DNA of 33,912 nt from Chloroflexota bacterium. GTDB lineage: Bacteria; Chloroflexota; Limnocylindria; Limnocylindrales; CSP1-4. The stretch covers positions 1 to 33,912 of the forward strand of contig JAKAHU010000004.1 in the NCBI GenBank assembly GCA_021825385.1. The letters are read 5' to 3'. The position numbers were made by a program, and so were the translations under genes. The notes below the pieces were generated by a model that saw only the letters and a list, made by a program, of their open reading frames with translations, had not been told where the DNA came from and did not search any database. Of this stretch, positions 1 to 7,883 are shown piece by piece. How positions within the stretch are numbered: position 1 is the first letter of the stretch; the number at the start of each line of letters is the position of its first letter.

Positions 1-301
1 CCCGCAGCACCCCGCCCCGGCGGCCCCTCGCCTCCTCGGGCGAGCCCAGCCGCTCCACGACCGCCATGACGTAGGACAGCCCGTAGGCGGTCCCCACGCG
101 CCGCTGCTGCACCGGGTCCCACTCGTCCAGCTCGGGCAGACCGAGCGACTGGCCCCAGCCCGCGCCCTCGAACGCGAGCGCCAGCGTGAAGATGCCGTGG
201 TCCTCCCGCAGCAGCGAGAGGCGCGAGACGCGCGCCACCTGCGCCTCGTAGACGAAGTCGTCCACCGTCAGCGGGAACGGGGGCACCTCAGTCGGGTCCA
301 T
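1..301 (-). CDS. hypothetical phage protein (3' end lies outside the window)
   Basis: Open frame on minus strand from ATG at 301 (MDPTEVPPFPLTVDDFVYEAQVARVSRLSLLREDHGIFTLALAFEG...) with no stop before base 1; overlaps the stop of the upstream HTH gene. Confidence 0.65.
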   Translation of the reverse strand, partial: MDPTEVPPFPLTVDDFVYEAQVARVSRLSLLREDHGIFTLALAFEGAGWGQSLGLPELDEWDPVQQRRVGTAYGLSYVMAVVERLGSPEEARGRRGGVLR

Positions 302-644
302 CGCCGGCCTCCGGCCCGTCTCCGGCCAGCACGCCCATCGGCACGTTCAGCCGCCGGGCGAACGTCCGCAGGGTCGGCAGGCTGGGGAACGACAGCCCCG
401 TCTCGATGGCCGAGACGAACGCCTTGGTCCGCCCCGGCGCGGCGAGCTGGGCCTGCGTCAGCCCGCGGCCCACCCGCACCGCCCGGACGCGCGCCCCCAC
501 GGCGACCCGGTAGGCCGCCTCGTCGGCGTCCTCCGGCACCGGGTCCAGCGCGTCGAGCGGCAGCGCCTCCAGCCGCCGCACCACCTCCGCCAGCGGTGCG
601 ACCTCGCCGCCCGGCAGCACCACCAGTACGGTCCCCGGCGTCAT
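288..644 (-). CDS. XRE-family helix-turn-helix DNA-binding protein
   Basis: Translation has VGARVRAVRVGRGLTQAQLAAPGRTKAFVSAIETGLSFPSLPTLRTFARRLNVPMGVLAG, a typical HTH_3/XRE pattern; ATG at 644. Confidence 0.8.
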   Translation of the reverse strand: MTPGTVLVVLPGGEVAPLAEVVRRLEALPLDALDPVPEDADEAAYRVAVGARVRAVRVGRGLTQAQLAAPGRTKAFVSAIETGLSFPSLPTLRTFARRLNVPMGVLAGDGPEAGDGPD

Positions 645-1060
645 CGCGTCTCCTTCCTCGCTGCTACTCCGGTCAGGGCCTCGACGCGCGCCACGGCCCA
701 GCACGTCCCCCGCATGGCGAACCCGCGGCACCCGCAGGTGAGGTACGGCCGGGCGGGGTCGTCCACGACGGTGACGACGTGCGCCCACGGCCTGCCGCTG
801 CGGCTGGGGTAGACCACGGCCATCGGCAGGGCGGACTCGTCCTTCGCCTTCCTCGGAGCCGGGAACAGGTCGCCGAGCACCCGCGCCCCGGTGGCGGCCG
901 CGAACGCCTCCACCTGCTCGTAGTAGTCGGCCTCCCCGTCGCTCGACCCGTGGCCCAGCTCCGGGTCGAGCACCACCTCGCGGAAGCCCTCGCACTGGCA
1001 GTACGGCCCGTAGCAGCGCCCGTCGTGGACGTCGGCCTCGTGGCCGCAGGCGCAGGTCAC
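641..1060 (-). CDS. zinc-binding protein with SWIM-like C-terminus
   Basis: GTG start; N-terminal TCACGHEADVHDGRCYGPYCQCEGF and C-terminal YLTCGCRGFAMRGTCWAVARVEAL resembling a SWIM motif. Confidence 0.55.
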   Translation of the reverse strand: MTCACGHEADVHDGRCYGPYCQCEGFREVVLDPELGHGSSDGEADYYEQVEAFAAATGARVLGDLFPAPRKAKDESALPMAVVYPSRSGRPWAHVVTVVDDPARPYLTCGCRGFAMRGTCWAVARVEALTGVAARKETR

Positions 1061-1356
1061 GGCATCGCCCCCTCGGCCGCGTCGAGGATGGCCCTCGCGT
1101 GCGTCAGGTCGTCCGAGCCGAGCTGCAGCAGCACCGCGGCGTCGCCCCGCGCCCACGCGCGGAACACGCCCTCCGCCCACCGCATCGCGCGCACCGACTG
1201 CGCCTGCTGCCGCAGCAGGTCGGAGTCGCCGCCCAGCTCCGCCGCGGCCAGCAGGGACGCCAGCTCGGCGCAGCGGTCGGCCGCGTCCCCCATCACCGCG
1301 ACGACGCGGCGGCGCGACCAGTCGGCGCCCGCGTAGCCGGTCAGCGACTCGCCCAT
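1057..1356 (-). CDS. hypothetical protein
   Basis: ATG start (MGESLTGYAGADWSRRR...), 4-nt overlap with the downstream gene. Confidence 0.5.
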   Translation of the reverse strand: MGESLTGYAGADWSRRRVVAVMGDAADRCAELASLLAAAELGGDSDLLRQQAQSVRAMRWAEGVFRAWARGDAAVLLQLGSDDLTHARAILDAAEGAMP

Positions 1357-1544
1357 CGCGCCAGCCTCCCCGCCAGCCACGACGCGGCCTCGTCGTCCGG
1401 CAGCACGAAGCGCTCGCAGGGGCACGGCTCGCCGGTCCCGGTCTCCGCGATGCACCACGGGTGCCGGTCGGGGTACGGGCTCGGCCGGTGCTCGCTGCGG
1501 CGGTGGCCGCAGTCGGCGCAGCGGGGGTCCGGCCGCCGGGTCAT
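1341..1544 (-). CDS. small Cys/His-rich protein
   Basis: MTRRPDPRCADCGHRRSEHRP...CIAETGTGEPCPCERF. Confidence 0.5.
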   Translation of the reverse strand: MTRRPDPRCADCGHRRSEHRPSPYPDRHPWCIAETGTGEPCPCERFVLPDDEAASWLAGRLARWASR

Positions 1545-1825
1545 GGCATCGCCTCCACGCTCTCATCTCCGGCGTAGACGAAGAACCACCCCAGCGCTTG
1601 CGCGGCAGCATGGCTGTCGTCCCAGCCGATGCAGTAGGGGATCGGGCTCAGCTTGCCCGACTCGTGGTATTCGTAGTGTTTCACGTAGCCCGTCAACTCC
1701 GGATGGGTTCGATGCCGTACCCGCTGGCCCGGTGCGAGCAGCGGCATGACCTCTGGCCCCGGGGGACGTCGGATGCGCTCGTGAACCTCGTGCTCGCGGC
1801 GGCTGTAGGACGCCCGGCGGCTCAC
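1541..1825 (-). CDS. hypothetical protein
   Basis: GTG start overlapping the TGA of the upstream gene; conserved-looking C-terminus GYVKHYEYHESGKLSPIPYCIGWDDSHAAAQALGWFFVYAGDESVEAMP. Confidence 0.55.
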   Translation of the reverse strand: MSRRASYSRREHEVHERIRRPPGPEVMPLLAPGQRVRHRTHPELTGYVKHYEYHESGKLSPIPYCIGWDDSHAAAQALGWFFVYAGDESVEAMP

Positions 1826-2073
1826 AGCTCCAGCCCTCCCTCGCGCACTCCGCGCGCCGCGTCCATCAGCGCGTACCACAGCGCATCGGTGGCCTCGGTA
1901 CTGTCGAGTGAGGTCCAGTCGCGCCAGTCGCGCTCGACCCGCGCCTTGATGTCCACGTCGTCGGCCGCCATCTGATACGCGCCGTCGACGACCTTGGCCG
2001 CGCCATCCTCGTCCACCTGCACCTTGAGGGTGAGGGTGGCCGGTACGGTGACGGTGTAGGTTCGCTGGCTCAT
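1822..2073 (-). CDS. hypothetical acidic protein
   Basis: MSQRTYTVTVPATLTLKVQVDEDGAAKVVDG...; preceded by promoter cassette and RBS AAGGGGAG. Confidence 0.7.
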   Translation of the reverse strand: MSQRTYTVTVPATLTLKVQVDEDGAAKVVDGAYQMAADDVDIKARVERDWRDWTSLDSTEATDALWYALMDAARGVREGGLEL

Positions 2074-2095
2074 GTGCGTTCTCCCCTTGCTGGTG

Positions 2096-2135
2096 GGGCC
2101 AGTCTGCCAGATCATCACGAGAATGTCAATGGGTA
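2096..2135 (-). promoter_or_regulatory. promoter: TACCCATTGACA (-35), 17 nt, CAGACT (-10)
   Basis: Minus strand TACCCATTGACATTCTCGTGATGATCTGGCAGACT; the 12-mer is shared exactly with five other sites. Confidence 0.7.
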
Positions 2136-2428
2136 TCTTCGAACAGCGCCAGCACCTGCCCGCGGTCCACCCGCTCGATCCGGCCGTACCGCAGCTCCTC
2201 GCGAACATACGGCAGGTGCTCGACCTCGGCTCGGAGTTGCGCTAGCTCGTCCGGTGTCTCCCGCTCCGTCTCAGCCATCAGCGCCAGCACCTCGGCCAGC
2301 ACGCTCGCCCGAAGCCGTGCGCGCGAGCGGACGTGCTCGGTCCGGCTATAGTCGCGCGCGTCTCCCTCGGCGTTGGCATGGCGGCGGAACAGCTCGTCCC
2401 GCACGACGGCGAATGCTGAGCGGGTCAC
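2126..2428 (-). CDS. hypothetical protein
   Basis: MTRSAFAVVRDELFRRHANAEGDARDYSRTEHV...ALFEDTH; stop codon lies inside the next promoter's -35. Confidence 0.6.
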   Translation of the reverse strand: MTRSAFAVVRDELFRRHANAEGDARDYSRTEHVRSRARLRASVLAEVLALMAETERETPDELAQLRAEVEHLPYVREELRYGRIERVDRGQVLALFEDTH

Positions 2429-3093
2429 GGCTTCGCCTTCGGCGCGTGGCGCCCGACGTGGTGCTCGTACTCGTACTGGTGCGCGAGGTCGTCGCTGTGC
2501 GTGCCGTCCTCGACGCAGGGCATCGTCGTATCGGGGTCGTCACGCTCGGCCTCCGGCTCGGCGAGGGCGCGCACTTGATCGGCGGCGGCATGGATGGAGT
2601 CGAGGCATGGCTCCGTGTCGGGATAGGTGCCATCGAACGGCGGCTCAGTGCGGACTGGGACGAGGCGAGAGCCTCCGCACCAGTCGCAGAAGGTGTCTAA
2701 CCTTGCGGCGATGTGGTTCGCCGCCGCCCGCAGACGTGCCTCGCGCGCCTCGGCGGCACGGATCGGGTTGTCGTCAGGGTGCTGCGTGATCGTCGGCGCG
2801 TACCAGCCGTGCTCGTCTGGCTCGCCCCACTCGAAAGTCAGCAGGTCTCCGAGTCCATTGCGCCCGAAGAACAGGGTCGCCGCATCCTCCGATACCAGGA
2901 CGAGCCGAGTTCCTGCGGGAGGCTCAGCGGCGCGGAGGGCGTCGAGCACCTGCCGGGTATCGCAGGGCCAGAGATGGCCATCTGCCGGACAACGTTTCTC
3001 TTGTGTGCCAGCCCAACAGGTCCAGGTCTCATCCGTCCACGCCCAATCGTGCCGTGCCTCGATGTCGGCGATGCCAATCACGATGCCCTCCAT
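2425..3093 (-). CDS. hypothetical protein with IEARH...WPCDTRQVLDxLRAAE motif (paralog of 20353-20700)
   Basis: ATG start MEGIVIGIADIEARH...; shares blocks with the right-arm gene at both protein and nucleotide level. Confidence 0.65.
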   Translation of the reverse strand: MEGIVIGIADIEARHDWAWTDETWTCWAGTQEKRCPADGHLWPCDTRQVLDALRAAEPPAGTRLVLVSEDAATLFFGRNGLGDLLTFEWGEPDEHGWYAPTITQHPDDNPIRAAEAREARLRAAANHIAARLDTFCDWCGGSRLVPVRTEPPFDGTYPDTEPCLDSIHAAADQVRALAEPEAERDDPDTTMPCVEDGTHSDDLAHQYEYEHHVGRHAPKAKP

Positions 3094-3524
3094 CCTTCCC
3101 CGTCGAACTCCACGACCGACCCGCAGTCCTCGCAGCGGCTCACCCACTCGTGCGGTCGCCCGCCCTCGCGCCCGTCCGCCTCATCGCGCGTCTCGACCTG
3201 CGCGTGGTCACAACACTCCGCGCAGATAGCCTGCCCGTCCGCCAGCGGGTCCCCGCACTCGGGGCAGGTCTGCGGGGCGGGGGTCGGGTCCAGCACCTGC
3301 CGCACCTGCGCAAGGACGTAGGCGCTCGGCCCGTCGTCCCGTAGCAGGTCGACCCGGGCGGCATTCGGCCCCAGCGTCCAGACCTCGGCGTGGAGCGGCC
3401 CGCGCGGGGACCGCGCCGAGAGGTTCACGTGCGCCCGCACCGCCGCCGCCTCGGCGCGGATCGTTGCCAGCTCATCGGGCGAGACCAGCCCCCGCGCCCA
3501 CGGGGTCGTGCTGATCGCGTTCAC
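3078..3524 (-). CDS. hypothetical zinc-ribbon protein
   Basis: MNAISTTPWARGLVSPDELATIRAEAAAVRAHV...CPECGDPLADGQAICAECC...SRCEDCGS. Confidence 0.6.
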   Translation of the reverse strand: MNAISTTPWARGLVSPDELATIRAEAAAVRAHVNLSARSPRGPLHAEVWTLGPNAARVDLLRDDGPSAYVLAQVRQVLDPTPAPQTCPECGDPLADGQAICAECCDHAQVETRDEADGREGGRPHEWVSRCEDCGSVVEFDGEGWRAS

Positions 3525-3748
3525 CGCGCGGCCTCCAGCGACCGGATCGTGTCCTCGACGTACTCGATGGCGCGGCGGGTGCCGGTCGCCTGCACGAGCA
3601 GCTGCCCGTCGCGGTAGGGCCGGACGGTGCAGGAGCCGCCGCCGATGCGGCGGAACGTCGCCGACCAGTCGAAGCAGGCCTGACGGCGGTGGACGAACCC
3701 GCGGGCGACGTACTCGGCCGCCTGCTCGGGGGTGAGGACCCAGTGCAT
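3521..3748 (-). CDS. hypothetical protein
   Basis: MHWVLTPEQAAEYVARGFVHRRQACFDW...; directly downstream of a promoter cassette. Confidence 0.65.
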   Translation of the reverse strand: MHWVLTPEQAAEYVARGFVHRRQACFDWSATFRRIGGGSCTVRPYRDGQLLVQATGTRRAIEYVEDTIRSLEAAR

Positions 3749-3775
3749 CTCGCGTTCTCCCTTGCTGGTGAGGCC

Positions 3776-3810
3776 AGAGTACCCCATTCGCGCGAGTCTG
3801 TCAATGGGTA
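3776..3810 (-). promoter_or_regulatory. promoter: TACCCATTGACA, 17 nt, TACTCT
   Basis: Minus strand TACCCATTGACAGACTCGCGCGAATGGGGTACTCT followed by CCTCACCAGCAAGGGAGAACG and ATG. Confidence 0.8.
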
Positions 3811-3818
3811 AGGTGCCG

Positions 3819-4436
3819 TCACGGCGAGCCCGCCATCATCAGCTTCACGCGCTCCGGGGCGCGCTCCTCCGGCTCCAGCCACGGCATCCCGACCGCCGCG
3901 AGGAACGTCCGCTCGTCGGGGCAGGGGACGTACTGCCCGTGGGCATACAGCCGCCCGCCCTGCACCCGCCGCCCCCACGCCCGGCAGCGCGTCACCAGCT
4001 CACGCGAGAAGTCGGCCGGGCCGGTGCGGATGGTGAGGATCACGCCGAAGTCGCTGCGGCTCGGGTCCACGACGAACAGGTCGACCGGCAGCCCCCGGAA
4101 GGTGAGCGCCTTGTAGGCCGGGCCGTCGCGCGTCTGCAGCTCCTCGGAGCCGTCGGCGCGGTGGAGCATCACCGGGCGAGCGGAGAGGACCCCGCTCTCC
4201 CGCAGTACGTCCACCCGCTCGGCGAGCACGTCCACCCGTACCGCGTCGCCCCACAGGCCGCTGGCCTCCTCGCGGTAGCGCGCCTCGGCCACCAGCTCGA
4301 TGTCGGACACGAGCGCCTTCCGCCGCCGCAGGCTGCCCGCGATCACGACCCGCTCGCAGTCGGGGGCCAGCAGGTCCCGCAGCTGCTCCGCTACGGGCAG
4401 CGCCTCGGCGTAGGGGATCGGATCGCCGCTGCTCAC
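3819..4436 (-). CDS. Pol X / Pol beta-like nucleotidyltransferase domain protein
   Basis: GTG start; IPYAEALPVAEQLRDLLAPDCERVVIAGSLRRRKALVSDIELVAE resembles the GSxRRxxxxxxDxD region of family X polymerases. Confidence 0.65.
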   Translation of the reverse strand: MSSGDPIPYAEALPVAEQLRDLLAPDCERVVIAGSLRRRKALVSDIELVAEARYREEASGLWGDAVRVDVLAERVDVLRESGVLSARPVMLHRADGSEELQTRDGPAYKALTFRGLPVDLFVVDPSRSDFGVILTIRTGPADFSRELVTRCRAWGRRVQGGRLYAHGQYVPCPDERTFLAAVGMPWLEPEERAPERVKLMMAGSP

Positions 4437-4609
4437 GGACGGCCCTTGCTGATTGCCACGCGGAACGGCAACCGGCGGCCCTTCCGTCCCGTGCCGTCGC
4501 AGGGCTGCACGCGCCAGCAGGAACACCCGACCTCGAAGCGACACGGATGCTGCCGGTCGGCGGCCCGTCCACACACGCCGCACGCGCGCTCGATCGGCTC
4601 CGGGTTCAT
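4433..4609 (-). CDS. small Cys-rich protein
   Basis: MNPEPIERACGVCGRAADRQHPCRFEVGCSCWRVQPCDGTGRKGRRLPFRVAISKGRP. Confidence 0.5.
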   Translation of the reverse strand: MNPEPIERACGVCGRAADRQHPCRFEVGCSCWRVQPCDGTGRKGRRLPFRVAISKGRP

Positions 4610-5238
4610 GGCTGCCTCCGGTAGATCGTCAGGTGGTCGTGGACGCCGCTCCACCGCGGCAGGTCGACGTCGCGCTCGGCCCGCCAGTCCCGCTCCAGCG
4701 CCGCGTGGAACGCCCGGTCCCCGGTGCAGCCGCCGGCGTCTTCCCCGACGTACGCGAGGCGTCGGCCCCCGGCCCGGTCGTAGGCCCGCAGGGCTCGCGC
4801 GGCCATGCCGGAGGCGTACGGCGGCCAGCACAGGAACAGCGTCCGGTCGGGGTAGCGACCGGCGCGTTCCGGGCCGCCCCGCAGGATCCGGGTCCACGGC
4901 TCCCCGTCGCCGGGACGCCACCAGCCGGAGTCGGCGTAGCGCGGGGGGTAGGTGTCGAACGCCAGCACGTCGGCCCCTGCCTCGCGGAGCAGGTGCGCCC
5001 AGTAGCCGCGTCCCGCGCCGATCTCGACGAGCGGCGAGAGGGCGGCCACCGCGGCCACGGCCTCGTCGGTGGGGATGGCGAACGCGTAGCGCCGGATCAG
5101 GTCCCAGCGGTAGTCGACGCGATCCCCCTTGCTCCACCGCATCGGCGGCAGCGTGTCCCACGACGAGCTGGCGAACCCGCGTCCGAGCAGGCCGTGCGCG
5201 CGCGGCAGGGCGAGGCAGGCGGCAAGGTAGTCGTTCAC
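4606..5238 (-). CDS. SAM-dependent methyltransferase-like protein
   Basis: GTG start; LVEIGAGRGYWAHLLREAGADVLAFDTYPP matches a class I MTase motif I, with a FLCWPPY segment. Confidence 0.65.
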   Translation of the reverse strand: MNDYLAACLALPRAHGLLGRGFASSSWDTLPPMRWSKGDRVDYRWDLIRRYAFAIPTDEAVAAVAALSPLVEIGAGRGYWAHLLREAGADVLAFDTYPPRYADSGWWRPGDGEPWTRILRGGPERAGRYPDRTLFLCWPPYASGMAARALRAYDRAGGRRLAYVGEDAGGCTGDRAFHAALERDWRAERDVDLPRWSGVHDHLTIYRRQP

Positions 5239-5738
5239 GGGTCGACCCTCACCAGCAGCCGCCCGTGCGTCAGGCAGGTGCCGTGGACCCAGCGCGGGCT
5301 GACGGTCACCTCCACCCGGCTCAGGTCGGCGCCGCACGTGGGGCAGCGCACGCGCCGGGCCGGGGTCGGCCACTCGGGCGGCTTGCGGCCGACGATCAGG
5401 CTTCGCCACACGCGCTGCGGGCGCATGTGGTTGTGCGTCGCCGGACGCTCGGTGGTGCGCGTCTCCGGCGCCCACTCAATCATGCCGCCCCGGCTCGCCC
5501 GCCCGACCGCTCCCGACATGGCGCGGTGCTCCGCGGGGTCGGGGACGCCGTGCTCGTGCAGCAGCCGCCACACGTCGTCGGTGGTGAACTCCTCCCGCTC
5601 GCAGGCGAGCACCTGCACCGCCAGCCTCGCGAACACCAGCCAGTCGGCCGCGTGTATCTCGGCCCGGACGATGGCGTCGTCGCGTGCCTGCCGCTCGCTC
5701 ACGACATGCTCCCTGCCGGACGGGTCGTCTCGGTTCAT
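5235..5738 (-). CDS. hypothetical phage protein, possible winged-helix plus zinc ribbon
   Basis: MNRDDPSGREHVVSERQARDDAIVRAEIHAADWLVFARLAVQVLACEREEFTTDDVWRLLHEHGVPDPAEHRAMSGAVGRA...VRCPTCGADLSRVEV. Confidence 0.6.
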   Translation of the reverse strand: MNRDDPSGREHVVSERQARDDAIVRAEIHAADWLVFARLAVQVLACEREEFTTDDVWRLLHEHGVPDPAEHRAMSGAVGRASRGGMIEWAPETRTTERPATHNHMRPQRVWRSLIVGRKPPEWPTPARRVRCPTCGADLSRVEVTVSPRWVHGTCLTHGRLLVRVDP

Positions 5739-6059
5739 CGCTCGTCGCCCCTCGCAAGGTCGCTCTGCTCGTAGTCGTGGACCTCGCCGGTCTGCCGGTC
5801 GAGCACGTACCAGTGCGTTCCGTCGCTGCCAGCGTCGCGGGTGAGCTGGAGCGCCCAGTAGGCTGCCTCACGCGCGTCTGCCATGCCGAACTCCGGGTTG
5901 CCCGAGTCGGACCCCGTGGCCGGGTAGCTGGCCGCCAGCATGACGACGTAGCGGTCCTCGGAGACGACGTAGAGCGACGTCTCGGTGCTGAGGTGCTGGA
6001 TACCACTCGCGGCATCCGACCGCGGCTCCTGAACGGCGCTTCCGGCCTCAGAGGACATC
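5735..6059 (-). CDS. hypothetical protein
   Basis: MSSEAGSAVQEPRSDAASGIQHLSTETSLYVVSEDRYVVMLAASYPATG...; an alternative ATG lies at 6091. Confidence 0.5.
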
Positions 6060-6296
6060 GCAGTAGTCGTAGCTCTCGTTGTCCCGCTCATGACGATCCT
6101 CCCATCGCTCCGGGCGCTCGCCGTAGACCCGCTCGCGCAGCGTCGTAGTCCGCATGCAGGCCGGGCAGAATGTCTCGCTGACGAAATACCAGTACCGACG
6201 CTCTCCTGCGGCATAGGCTGCCGCCGACTGGTCGTGGCGACGGCGAGCCGCCTCGATGTCGGCCAGCAGGGCGTTCCACCTCGCCTCGGCGCTCAC
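6048..6296 (-). CDS. hypothetical protein
   Basis: GTG start; VSAEARWNALLADIEAARRRHDQSAAAYAAGERRYWYFVSETFCPACMRTTTL. Confidence 0.5.
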   Translation of the reverse strand: MSAEARWNALLADIEAARRRHDQSAAAYAAGERRYWYFVSETFCPACMRTTTLRERVYGERPERWEDRHERDNESYDYCDVL

Positions 6297-6805
6297 GGCT
6301 GGTACTCCGGTTCCACGGCCTCGACCGCGGCGCGGTCGCCGTACCTCGCCTGCCACGAGTTGGAGTGCGTCACGTAGCGGAACGAGCGGCCGTACTTGGG
6401 GTCCGTGCGGTGGACGGCACACACCGCGATCCGGCCGTCCCCCGCGGAGTCACGCTCGATGCGCCGCACGTAGCGCGCCTTCCCGTTACAGCGGTGATGG
6501 CCGAAGCCGGTCGCGTCGATGACGCCGATCTGACACTGGCCGATCCCTCCGCCGTAGGGGATTGCCGCGGCCTGCTCCGCAGCCTTGCGCGCCGCCTGCC
6601 GCCGCTCCTCGTGGACGGCGGCCTCGCGGCTCTGGCGCTCGTACGGGCGGTAGTCCGCCCGGGGGCAGATCACGAAGTCGTACTCGCGGAGGATGCCCAG
6701 CGCGCCGGGGTACTCCGCCAGCAGTCGCTCGCGCACGTCCTCGATGGCGTTGCGGTCGCGCTGGCAGATCTCACCGAGGGTCAGTAGCTCACCGGTGGCG
6801 TTCAT
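6293..6805 (-). CDS. hypothetical protein
   Basis: MNATGELLTLGEICQRDRNAIEDVRERLLAEYPGALGILREYDFVICPRADYRPYERQ... Confidence 0.6.
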   Translation of the reverse strand: MNATGELLTLGEICQRDRNAIEDVRERLLAEYPGALGILREYDFVICPRADYRPYERQSREAAVHEERRQAARKAAEQAAAIPYGGGIGQCQIGVIDATGFGHHRCNGKARYVRRIERDSAGDGRIAVCAVHRTDPKYGRSFRYVTHSNSWQARYGDRAAVEAVEPEYQP

Positions 6806-7023
6806 CGGTGTGCCTCGCGGATGATCTGCTGGAGGCGGTGCATGGCCTGCCCCTCGTAGTCGTAGGGTAGGTTCGCGTCCAGCACTCGCTCGATGACCAG
6901 CAGGGCCGCGTTCAGCCTCTCGCGAGTATCCGAGTCGAGGTTGTACGTCCGGACGACGGTGGCGATCTCCTCGGCCGCCGCGTCCACCTGCTCGACGTGG
7001 GTCAGGTCACGATGCACGGCCAT
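6802..7023 (-). CDS. hypothetical protein
   Basis: MAVHRDLTHVEQVDAAAEEIATVVRTYNLDSDTRERLNAALLVIERVLD...; ATGA-type junction. Confidence 0.55.
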   Translation of the reverse strand: MAVHRDLTHVEQVDAAAEEIATVVRTYNLDSDTRERLNAALLVIERVLDANLPYDYEGQAMHRLQQIIREAHR

Positions 7024-7258
7024 CGGTCGGCTCCTCCTTCCGCTTACCACACGCCTCGCAGATGACGGCTGGGCGGTTCCCGTAGCAGGGGCGAAGCTTC
7101 CACGCGTTGCTGTCGGCCGGGAGGCTCTGGATGCACTCGACGACTGCCTCGCGCGTCGCGTCCGGCCCCAGCGACAGCCCCTCGTTCACGGCCCCCTGCT
7201 GGTACTGGCGCCGGAGGGCTCGCCGGATCTGGACGGCGCGCTCGGCGGTCTGGATCAT
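7007..7258 (-). CDS. hypothetical protein with CEACGK motif
   Basis: MIQTAERAVQIRRALRRQYQQGAVNEGLSLGPDATREAVVECIQSLP...VICEACGKRKEEPT; directly downstream of a promoter cassette. Confidence 0.6.
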   Translation of the reverse strand: MIQTAERAVQIRRALRRQYQQGAVNEGLSLGPDATREAVVECIQSLPADSNAWKLRPCYGNRPAVICEACGKRKEEPTDGRAS

Positions 7259-7286
7259 CGGGTGTCTCCCCTGTGCTGGTGAGGCT

Positions 7287-7321
7287 AGCCTAGCCCCCTG
7301 CCGCGGGTCTGTCAATGGGTA
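7287..7321 (-). promoter_or_regulatory. promoter: TACCCATTGACA, 17 nt, TAGGCT
   Basis: Minus strand TACCCATTGACAGACCCGCGGCAGGGGGCTAGGCT followed by AGCCTCACCAGCACAGGGGAGA. Confidence 0.8.
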
Positions 7322-7545
7322 AGTTTCACATCCGGGCGGGGGAGGACGCTCGCAGTTACATCCTGTACGTGGAGGAAGGACGTTCGGGCCGTCGTGCGGT
7401 GGCTCGTCACGGCCAGCATCTGCCAGCAGCGGCTGCAGACTCGCACCCGCTGGCCGACCTCGCGGAAGCCGTTGACCACCAGCGGATCGTCGGCCTGCAC
7501 GGTAACGGTCACTGGGGCTGCGGTGTGGCGGTGGTGCTGATCCAT
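7312..7545 (-). CDS. hypothetical protein
   Basis: MDQHHRHTAAPVTVTVQADDPLVVNGFREVGQRVRVCSRCWQM...VKLTH; stop embedded in the downstream -35. Confidence 0.55.
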   Translation of the reverse strand: MDQHHRHTAAPVTVTVQADDPLVVNGFREVGQRVRVCSRCWQMLAVTSHRTTARTSFLHVQDVTASVLPRPDVKLTH

Positions 7546-7572
7546 CCCCGTTCTCCTCTTGCTGGTGAGCTA

Positions 7573-7607
7573 ACCATAATCCCTCCGGAGCAGTCTGTCA
7601 ATGGGTA
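7573..7607 (-). promoter_or_regulatory. leftward promoter: TACCCATTGACA, 17 nt, TATGGT
   Basis: Minus strand TACCCATTGACAGACTGCTCCGGAGGGATTATGGT followed by GCTCACCAGCAAGAGGAGAACG. Confidence 0.8.
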
Positions 7608-7628
7608 GTTTCGGATCCGGGCGGGGGG

Positions 7629-7656
7629 TTTACAGCCCGCGGGCGGGGGATAGAAT
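7629..7656 (+). promoter_or_regulatory. rightward promoter: TTTACA, 16 nt, TAGAAT
   Basis: Near-consensus hexamers, divergent from the leftward promoter with 21 bp between the two -35 elements. Confidence 0.7.
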
Positions 7657-7660
7657 GGAT

Positions 7661-7883
7661 GGGCTGCCGGAGGTCGCACCAAGGGCAGCCGGGCGTAGAA
7701 CCCGAGCGGAGCGCGAGGCGGGTGGCTGTACCCCGCTCGCCTCCCCCGCTACTCGGTACAGGAGGCTCGATCCGATGATCCGGTCCGAACGACCCCGCCC
7801 CACGGCCCCGCAGCAGACGGGCGGTGGTCGTACCCGCGTCCGTCGTGACCGGGAGGCTCAACAGCCCCTCCGCTCGTGAGCGG
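7661..7883 (+). promoter_or_regulatory. structured 5' leader of the replication operon
   Basis: Stems GGCTGCC/GGCAGCC (7662-7690), GAGGCG/CGCCTC (7715-7743) and CCGCTC-GT-GAGCGG (7870-7883) overlapping the candidate GTG start; no convincing ORF. Confidence 0.45.

Noticed and set aside
3732-5774. 680-aa plus-strand ORF opposite the leftward genes
   Set aside because: Low-complexity Arg/Pro/Ala-rich translation antisense to a chain of coupled genes with recognisable domains; a typical high-GC artefact. Same for 4453-5844(+), 9383-10237(-), 13322-14224(-) and similar frames.
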